This document shows positions 22,901 to 31,900 of a DNA stretch of 64,000 nt, piece by piece (position 1 is the first letter of the stretch; every line of letters begins with the position of its first letter). The translations under genes were made by a program, and so were the position numbers. A model generated the notes under the pieces. It searched no databases. It saw only the letters and a program-made list of their open reading frames with translations, and was not told the DNA's origin. Origin of the DNA: Symbiodinium natans (taxonomy: Eukaryota; Sar; Dinophyceae; Suessiales; Symbiodiniaceae); NCBI GenBank assembly GCA_905221605.1, contig CAJNDS010001101.1:668501-732500 (forward strand), given 5' to 3'.

Positions 22901-25900
22901 GCACTGCTGGAAACCGAACCAAAAAGGGATGTTTTGTGCAGATTTAACATCCGAAAGTGCGAAGATCTGAAATCTGTGACATACACGAAAGCACTGCTTC
23001 CTCTTCAGGCAAATTCTGCCAGAGCCTCAATGAAATCTTCTACCATTGGCAGCTGGTACCTCCAAGCAAAAAGCAAAAAGGTACCGAGAGAGTTTGGAAT
23101 GCTTGGGTGTAAGTTAAGGTTTGGGCTGTCGTGCTGTCCTTACAGCTTGCTGTACAAGAAGGCTCACAGAGGCAAAAATGCACTTCTCCTACCTTTGGAG
23201 TAGACCCTGGAAAAAAAAAGTATATACTTTTTAGGTATAAGTAGCTATAATAGGAACCCAGAACCAAAAAAAGTATTAAAGTACAGTACTCCAAAACCCA
23301 GTTCTGCTTCTCCCTGTTCCTGAACTGAATGATTCTCAAATTCTGTCGATCAGTTTGCTTGTCTTTCGTCACTTTTGTATTTACTTATGTCCTTCTTTCT
23401 GTGCACTGTGTATCAATATCGTCGTTTCTTTGTATCGTCTTTCTTTCTGTGGTTGTGTATATATTTGTTTCTTGCTGTGTCATTCGTTCGTTCTGTCATT
23501 TTTTGTGTCTGGCGGGGTTGGTTGGTGGCAACACCCGTTTATACAGCGACCATGCCCAAAACACTGGTACTTTCAGCGTTCTCGCCTCTTTGTACAACAT
23601 AATAAATGTTCTGTTTGGGTTCAGGGTTAAGGTCGACAGGAACGTTATTACCCCCACCCCCCCCCCCCCCCACCCACCCCGGGGAGGGGCGGGCAGGGGA
23701 AAGGAAACATCACTTTCTTTGAGTGTTGTGTGTGTGGTTTCTTGATTTCAGTTGGGGGGGGGGGGGGGGGGTGGAGGCTGGACCCTCTACAACCTAAATC
23801 CCCAAAACCCTAAACCCCAAACCCAAAACCCACACTGACTTTGAATGCCCCGGCATCTAACATACGCACCGAAGGCAGCCCTACCCCCCCCCTGCCCCCC
23901 GCCCCCCCCAAACCTGTCAGGTTTTGTCCTAAACCCCCCAAGCCCCCAAAGTTGAGGGTAAAGCTCAACTTGGACAGCTCTCATGACTGGGCCCACAGAA
24001 GTAGACTTGCCTGCTGGCTACGGTCAGAGCTGATGCTTTAGGGTCTAGGGGTTAGGATTTGGGAAGAACTTCTCAGCTACCCCTGAACCTTCACGTCATG
24101 CAGCCTCCTAAACCCTAAACCCTAAACCCTAAACTCTCTGCCCAGGCGGCTCTTACTGGCCGAGAGCTTCGTCTTTATGACATCCAGAGGGTGGCCCACA
24201 ATGGTACCGGCAGCGGAGCCCGCCAGGGCCTAGGGTTTAGGGTTTAGAGTTAAGGGTTTGGGGTTTAGGGCTTCGGGTTAGGGCTTAGGGTTTAGGGTTC
24301 GGGTTTGGGGTCTCAAGGCGAAGCTTAGGCAGGGAGTGAGGCCTTACCCTAAATCCTAGCACCGAAGTCCAAAAAGTCTGCAATCCCAACTTTCAAAATT
24401 CCAAGCCCTATGAAATCCCCCAACCCTAAACCTTAATTCAGAACCCCGCCCCCCCCAAAGAAACATTGATATCAAAGATTCTTCCTCAAAAGGGCAGTAT
24501 AGGGACCATTATCTTAAATCAAGCCCCTGAGGCCCCTACATGTCTTAAGCGTGCCGGCACATACTCGGCCTCGACGCTGGGGTGTGTGCGGAGGGGGACT
24601 CCAGGGAGGTTGGGCGAGGATTGGGGGTTTAAATTTCAGTGTTTAGGGTTTAATGTTTAGGGCTTACATTGTTCTGAAATAAACCTGCAAAGATGAAAAA
24701 GGAGTTAGGGTGTGGAGTTCAGAGTCGAGTGAAACCAGGGATGAGCGAGGGAGTGAGGAGTAGACCGGGCGAGAGTTCCGGGCGAGGAGAAGAGTTGAGT
24801 TTTTTCAATCTAACAACCCCACACCGAGGGTGGGGAAAAACTGAGTGGACTGAAGTCCGGCAGGGCAGGGTTTAGGGCTTAGGGATCTAGGGTCTAGGGT
24901 CTAGGGTTTAGGGTTTAGTATGATAGGAACAGGATGCTCGCAGCAAAGCACCCTGCGTGTGGCGAAGCGAGTGCGATGCGGAGCTCATGCGCGTTGAGAA
25001 GTTGCTTCCATGCCAATGTGCCACTTTGAGAGCAGTGCGCTGTGGAGCGTCCGCCCCTAAGCCCTACTTGGAGGTTCGTGGTACTTATAACCCCAGCTAT
25101 AAACTTATAACCCACTTCTAAGCCCCTTCAGTGCCCTAACATGGTTATAACAGGGTTGTAAGTACAGCTATACCCTGAACCTCCAAGCAAGCTAAACCCT
25201 AAACCCTAAACCCTAAACCCTAAACTGCACGGTCATCTTGAGGCTGATGTACCCACATGCCAGGACTGGCACAGGACACGGCATGGCACAGGCAACAGCA
25301 TAGAACTGGGCCATGAAGTTAGGGTTTAGGGTTTAGGGATTTGGGTTTAGGGTTTAAGGTTTAGGGTTTAGGGTTTGGGTTTAGGGTTTAGGGTTTAGGG
25401 TTTAGGGTTTAGGGTTTAGGGTTTAGGGTTTAGGGTTTAGGGTTTAGGGTTTAGGGTTTAGGGTTTAGGGTTTAGGGTTTAGGGTTTAGGGTTTAGGGTT
25501 TAGGGTTTAGGGTTTAGGGTTTAGGGCTAGAGAGCTTGGGGTTCAGGGCTTTCAGCTTGAGGACTACAGCCCTTTCAGCCGGAACTTTAGGGTTTTGGGG
25601 GGTTTGGGGGCTTCGGGGTTTCGAGGTATAAGGGTTAGGAGTATGGGATGTATTCGAGGAAACCCGAGCTCACAAGCTTAAGGGCTTAGGGTTAAGGGCT
25701 TTAAGGGCTTAAGGGCTTGAGGGCTTAAGGGCTTAAGGGCTAAAGGGTTAAAGGGTTTAGGGTTTAGGGTTTAGGGTTTAGGGTTTAGGGCTGCGGACCC
25801 AAGGCGCCGCGCAGAAATTCCGCTCTTGTTTTGGTCGCCTGGCCAGGCCGTTCGGATTTGTTCAGGGCTCCTAGGGCTTACGAAGGTTTAAGGTTTATAG

Positions 25901-28900
25901 GCTTTGGGCCCGAACCCTAAACCCTAAACCCTAAACCCTAAACCCTAAACGTCTGTTAGGTGATTCTCGAGCTTTGGGTTGCTGGCTTAAGGCTTGGGCC
26001 TTCGGGGTCAGGGATTTTGAGGCTTGAGGCGGTTCAGAGCTTCGGGGGCTGGAGGTTTTATCGGGTTCTTAAGGGAGGGGGGTTCAAGGGTGGTATGTAA
26101 CCCAATAGTACCTAATGCTCCCCACTACTCCCCAAGGCTCCCTAAGAATTTCTAGGTATCTACCCCACTTGAAGCCCCCTAACCCTAAACCCTCAACCCT
26201 AAACCCTAAACCCTAAACCCTAAACCCTAAACCCTAAACCCTAAACCCTAAACCAACCCTAAACCCTCCCTTAAGAACCCTGTAAGGTTTGGGACGTTTG
26301 GGGGGGGCTTGGGGCTCTGGGGGGTGTTCGGGGTTTAGGGCTTCTGGGGCTCGGGGATTAACAGGGGTTTAGGGTTTAGGGTTGAGGGTTTCGGTTTAGG
26401 GTTTAGGGTTTAGGGTTTGAGGGTTTTGGGGTGCTTTTCGGGCTTTGAGGATAGGAATAGGAGTTTAGGGGTTTAAGGGCTTGAGGGGCCTAGGGCTTTG
26501 GGGCTTAGGGGTTAAGGATTCGAGTGTCGGGCTACAGGCCTTCGCAAAAAAAAATCTACAACGGACAGGAAAACCTGGGAAGAGGGCCGAGGCCTCAACG
26601 ATATTAAGTCAAGGGCAGCAGCTAGCGATCTACAACCCACCACCCTGAACCCAAAGTCCTAAACTCTAACCCCATCAAACCACATGCCAACGGGGCCCTT
26701 CCATCCATTTCTTGCAGAGCTCGTTGACGGGGAAGTTTAAGGCGTTGGTAAGGCAGCGGTGTCCAAGCATGGCGCCGTTCCCTGCACTGCCGCGCAGAGG
26801 AGGGTAAGGGTGGGGGTGGGGGTGTGGGTGGGGGGGGGGGGATTCCTGGATTAGAGTCGCCTTTGTGTGTGTGTGTGTACACTTTTTAAGGAGTGGGCCA
26901 AGAGTTGGAGCGGGCCACGAGTTGCGATTCATAGTTCAGGGCTTCTAGGGCATGGAAGTCCGCAACCGAGACTCGGCTTAGAACTGCTGGAGTGAGTCTG
27001 TAGAGCTTGTCCCTGAACACTAATCCCCTCCCCCAAACGCCAAGCCCCCCCCCCCCCCCACCACAGCCCAACCCCCTAACCGCCCCCCCCCCCCCCCGGA
27101 AAACCCATAGCTTCACTGCTCCATCCAAAACAGCTCCAGGCACGGTGGTGGGGCTTGCTAGCGCAGTATAATCGAGTATAGTTCTGCTCGAGTTTCCTGT
27201 TGCGGCCAGCTAAAGCCTATACTATGCTAACTCTGCCCTCAACCCAATAAACGCAAAAAAAACCCTAAGCAAGGAACTTTAAGTTCACAGACGCCAAGCA
27301 GTTACCAAGGCCAACTTGCTTCCTGTTGGGTCAAACTATGGCCCGGCCATCCTTTTAAGCCGTTGTCCTCTAGTTCTGGCCTTGTGGCTTGAGATTACAT
27401 AGGGGGTCCGAAGATTTTGGGTTGCTTGTTATATAACCCTTGTATACACTAGTTACAATAAGGGCCCATACTTCGGATCCCTATAAACAAGTGTAAGGGA
27501 CCACACGCAGCGTACCATGGCTCCGACCTTAGAGCATACATGCATGTTGGGGTTTTATGGCTTAGGGTTGTCGGGCTTTGGGTTCCCCAAACCCGAAACC
27601 CTTAACTCTAAACCCCTAACCCGAAACCCGAAACCCTAAACACTAAAACCCTAAAACCCTAAGCCCTACGTCCTGCGTCCTACGTCCTAAGGGTTATATG
27701 GCTTTGGGTTCAGGCTACAGTGGGTTCCTACTACAAAGAGCCTGTGGCTTGGAACTTAGGATTCGAGTTCGGTCAAGATGGGGGGGGGTTGGTCTCCTCC
27801 AAAACCCTAAACCCTAACCCTAAACCCTAAGGCCTAAGCCCCAAACCCTAAACCCAAAACCCTAAGCCCTAAGCCCTAAGCCCTAAACCCTAAACCCTGA
27901 ACCCAAAGGCAAATTCACATGGGGGCCTCGCCAAAAGGCCTGCAAGCCCCCTTCTGCGTAGATGCTGCGTGCTGTGCGGAGGATGCCCGAAGCCTGGCAA
28001 GCGGGGGGGGCTCCCTAAACTCTTCATGGGGGGGGCTTGGGGGCTTTTTTAGCGAAACCCAACAGGGTTTGGGGTTTAGGGGCTTTTTTAGCGAAACCTA
28101 ACAGGGCTTGGGGTTAAGGGCTTTTTTAGAGAAACCCTACAGGGTTTGGAGGGCTTAGGGCTTAGGGTTTAGGGTTAGGGCTTCCTGAAACCTGTAAACC
28201 TCAAAGCCCTAAAGCCTGCAGCTGAGTCCTCGCGTTATCGGTTTTGTTCATGTTGGTGCTGTGGCACTGTAGGGCTTGGCTGTCTTGTTGTGTTGGTTTT
28301 GGGGGTTTAGGGCTTTAGGGTTATAGGGCTGATGGGTTAGGGTTTAGGGTTTAGGGTTTAGGGTTTAGGGTTTAGGGTTTAGGGTTTAGGGTTTAGGGTT
28401 TAGGGTTTAGGGTTTAGGGTTTAGGGTCTAGGGTTTAGGGTTTAGGGTTTAGGGAGTTGCAGAGTGCCCGTGCCCTCCCACCTCGCTGCCATGCAGTGGG
28501 AGCAGCTGCATCTGAATGACCTCGTCTACCCTTAAAGCACCGAACCCTCACCCCTCAAACCCAGAGTTTAGGGCTTCGGGTTTAGGGTTAGGGTTTCGGG
28601 TTTCGGGTTTCGGTTTAGGGTTTGGGGTTTAGGGTTTAGAGTTTAAGGTTAGGGACCCATGTGTAGACCTTGAGGATTTGCAACGAGACCCGCAAAAAGA
28701 GGCAATTGAGAACAAACCCTAAACCCTAAACCCTCATTCCTAAACCCTAAACCCTCATTCCTAAACCCTTATTCCTAAACCCCGCGTACTTCACACCACC
28801 CTGCTGTTTAGTAGGGTCGGGAATTAGGGACGGGGCCCCACATACTCCCTTAAAGCGTCATACATGGGCTATCAGGTGCCAAAGCCCCTCTTCCCTGTTG

Positions 28901-31900
28901 AGAACCCGGCCTCCTCTTTAAAGCCCTGAACCCTAAACCCTAAACCCCAAGTGCTTGAAGACCAGAACTGCCAATCCTCTTGAACCCTGGCAAACCCCTA
29001 AGACGTACCCAGAGAGGTTTCTGTACCCCTAAGTTCAGGGTTCAGAGTCTAGGGGAGAATACCCTAGATTCAATTGGGGTCCTTGGTCTTGGGGCATATT
29101 CCTGAATTACGGTATATTGGACTCTTTTCGATGAACCGTTGAGTCGAAACCGTCATTCTCTCTACCGCTTTACTACCAGCTGCTCAAGAACCCCCAAGAA
29201 ATAGGGAGACCCTAAACACTAAACCCTAAACCCTGAACCCTAAACCCTAAACCCGAAACCCTAAATTGCCCTTAGAAGGAAGAGTGGGAGGGTTCGTTTA
29301 GGTGCCTATTTGGAGGATCGGGGGACTTAGTAGTGATACCTCGCCTCACCTAGGGGTGCGTCTTGGGGTTAGGGTTTAGGGTTTAGGGTGTAGGCGTAGG
29401 GTTTAGGGTTGAGGGTTTAGGGTTGAGGGTTTGGGGTTTGGGTTGGGGTTTAGGGGTTTGGGGTATGAGAGGGTGCCCTTGTCGGCTTATTGAGGTTGCA
29501 TTAAGGGAATTTAAGGGCAAAAGGGCAGAACAGCGCATCTTCCACAAGGCTGATTCTCATACAAAGCGGAACCTGGAGTGAAGAGAGCTCCTTAACATGA
29601 TTTACGGAATACTTGAAGGTTCATGGTACTTACTAACCAATTATAACTGTACTTATAACCCTACTTATGATACCCCTAAAGGGCCTTATAGGGGTTATCC
29701 CAATTGTAAGTAGGGTTATAGGCCCAGATATAATTGGTTAGTAAGTACCATGAACCTTCAAGTATTCCTTAATTGGGCGTATTGGGCTCCTTGGAGAAGC
29801 TCTGAATCTGAACCTGCAACTCTTCAACCCTAAGCCCCAAAATCCCCAAAACCCAAGCCCCAAAAAATCGTTTTGGGTGTAGGGTTTTGGGTTTTGGGTT
29901 GAGGGTTAGGGTTTATAGGGCTTAGGAGTTAGGGTTTTAGAGCTTACGCCCCAAGCCATACAGCACCACTTGCTTAAGAACCCCACCCAAACATAAAAAA
30001 AAAGAGTCTTTCTTATGAGACCAATATAGTGCCTTTCATTTTCTAAGGGTTTTCAAGCCAACCCTAAACACTAAACCCTAAACCCTAAGCCTAAACCCCA
30101 AACCCTAGACCCTAAACCCTAAACCCTAAACCCTGAACCCTGAACCCTAAACCCTAAACCCCAAACCCCAAACTAAACCCCAAACCCCTGAGCCCAGCGT
30201 CGATGCGACTCAACGGCGCGACAACTGTCTTGGCCGCACAGCCAGAGGCGCCTCCTGCAAACCGGGGTTGAGGGTTTAGGGTTGAGGCTGAGGGTTTAGG
30301 GTTTAGGGTTTAGGGTTTAGGGCTTAGGACTTAGGGCTTAGGGCTTAGGGCTTAGGGGCTTGGGTTTAGGGGCATCTGAGGCAGGGTCCCCTAAAACCTG
30401 AATCCGAAACCCTCGGGTTTTAGGTTAGGGTGTCATGCTTGGGTTTTTGAAGGGTTCGAGTCCAAGGTTTAAGGCCAAGGCTGGAGCCTGTCGGGTCTAC
30501 AGAGGGTTGGCGAATAATCGCTTAGGGTATGGAAGTTTAGGGTTTCGGGTTTAGGACTCTTTTTTTGTTGGGGGGGTCGGGGGCCGGGGGGGGGGGGGGG
30601 GGGGGGGGGGTGGGTGCTTAGGCCTCCAACAAGCAAATCAAATCAGGTGAAGAGCAAAACTAGGCCAAAGAAAAACCTAGGAACCAAAATGGCACCCTTT
30701 TTGGTTTAAAGAGCTTTTAAGGGAACCTCATCCCTAAAAAAAGGGAAATGGGCTACTGGAGTTGGGGAGATAGCTTCAGTTCGTGTTTGGGGCCTCAAGA
30801 ACGACGTGTACCACCAGAGACTACTGATTGCTGATAAGAAGCCCCCAAATTGTAAAAGTATTCTTTCTTACAAGGGCAATATAGGGATTGTTCTTTCTTT
30901 TGATTGTCTAAGGGTTCTTAAGCTTGTAGTAGAAGAGAAATTTATTGTTGATGAGACCTCGAGCATGTTGAAACCAAACTGGCGTAGCAAAGAAGAGGAA
31001 TAAGAATCAGGAGCAGATGAAACACCTTTGACTATGTGCATATGTATATACAGTATACATATGTATATATATATATATGTCTATCTATCAATATCTATAT
31101 ACCTATATATACAAATACCTATATCTATCCATCTATCTATCCATTTATCTGCATATATATGTGTGTGCACATGATATTTCATGTAGGAGACATTTTTCAC
31201 TCACCCAACTGCTAGATGACTCTTTGTCTGCCGGTTCGGCTCACGCCCATTGGGGGGGGGGGGGGGGGTTCTGGTTTAGGGTTTAGGGTTTAGGGTTTAG
31301 GGTTTAGGGTTTAGGGTTTAGGGTTTAGGGTTTAGGGTTTAGGGTTTAGGGTTTAGGGTTTTTAGGGTTTAGGGTTTAGGGTTTAGGGTTTAGGGTTTAG
31401 GGTTTAGGGTTTAGGGTTTAGGGTTTAGGGTTTAGGGTTTAGGGTTTAGGGTTTAGGGGGTTAGCGTTTAGGGGGTTCGGGTTTAGGTTTAGGGTGTGAG
31501 GGTTCAGGGTAAATCATCAACAGTGTCCTAGGGGACTACCAACTTGGCAACGGAAAAATATGGGGGTCCTTAAGGGAGGGGGCTTTTAGGGTTTAGGGGT
31601 TAGGATTCATAGTTTCTTCAGGGAGGGGAGGGCGTTCAAGAGGGGCAGGGGAACCTTAACGGGAAGCTCAGAGAGCCTTCGGGAGTAGAGGGGAGTATTA
31701 GGGAACCATGGGTTCCAAACCCTAAACCCTAAACCCTAAACCCTAAACCCTAAACCCTAAACCCTAAACCCTAAACCCTAAACCCCCTGGACCCGTAACG
31801 GGTTGAGGGACTAGGGCCTCTTATAGGCTGAGGAAACATAATTATGTTGGATGTGCACGAACCTCGCAACTCGCTCCCGGCACAGACGTGGCTCTTCTCC

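Noticed and set aside
23329-23745. 138-codon hydrophobic + strand protein
   Set aside because: The stretch is simply T-rich (CTTTCTTTCTGTG); composition explains the Phe/Val/Ser/Cys content, and the two other + frames give equally hydrophobic readings.
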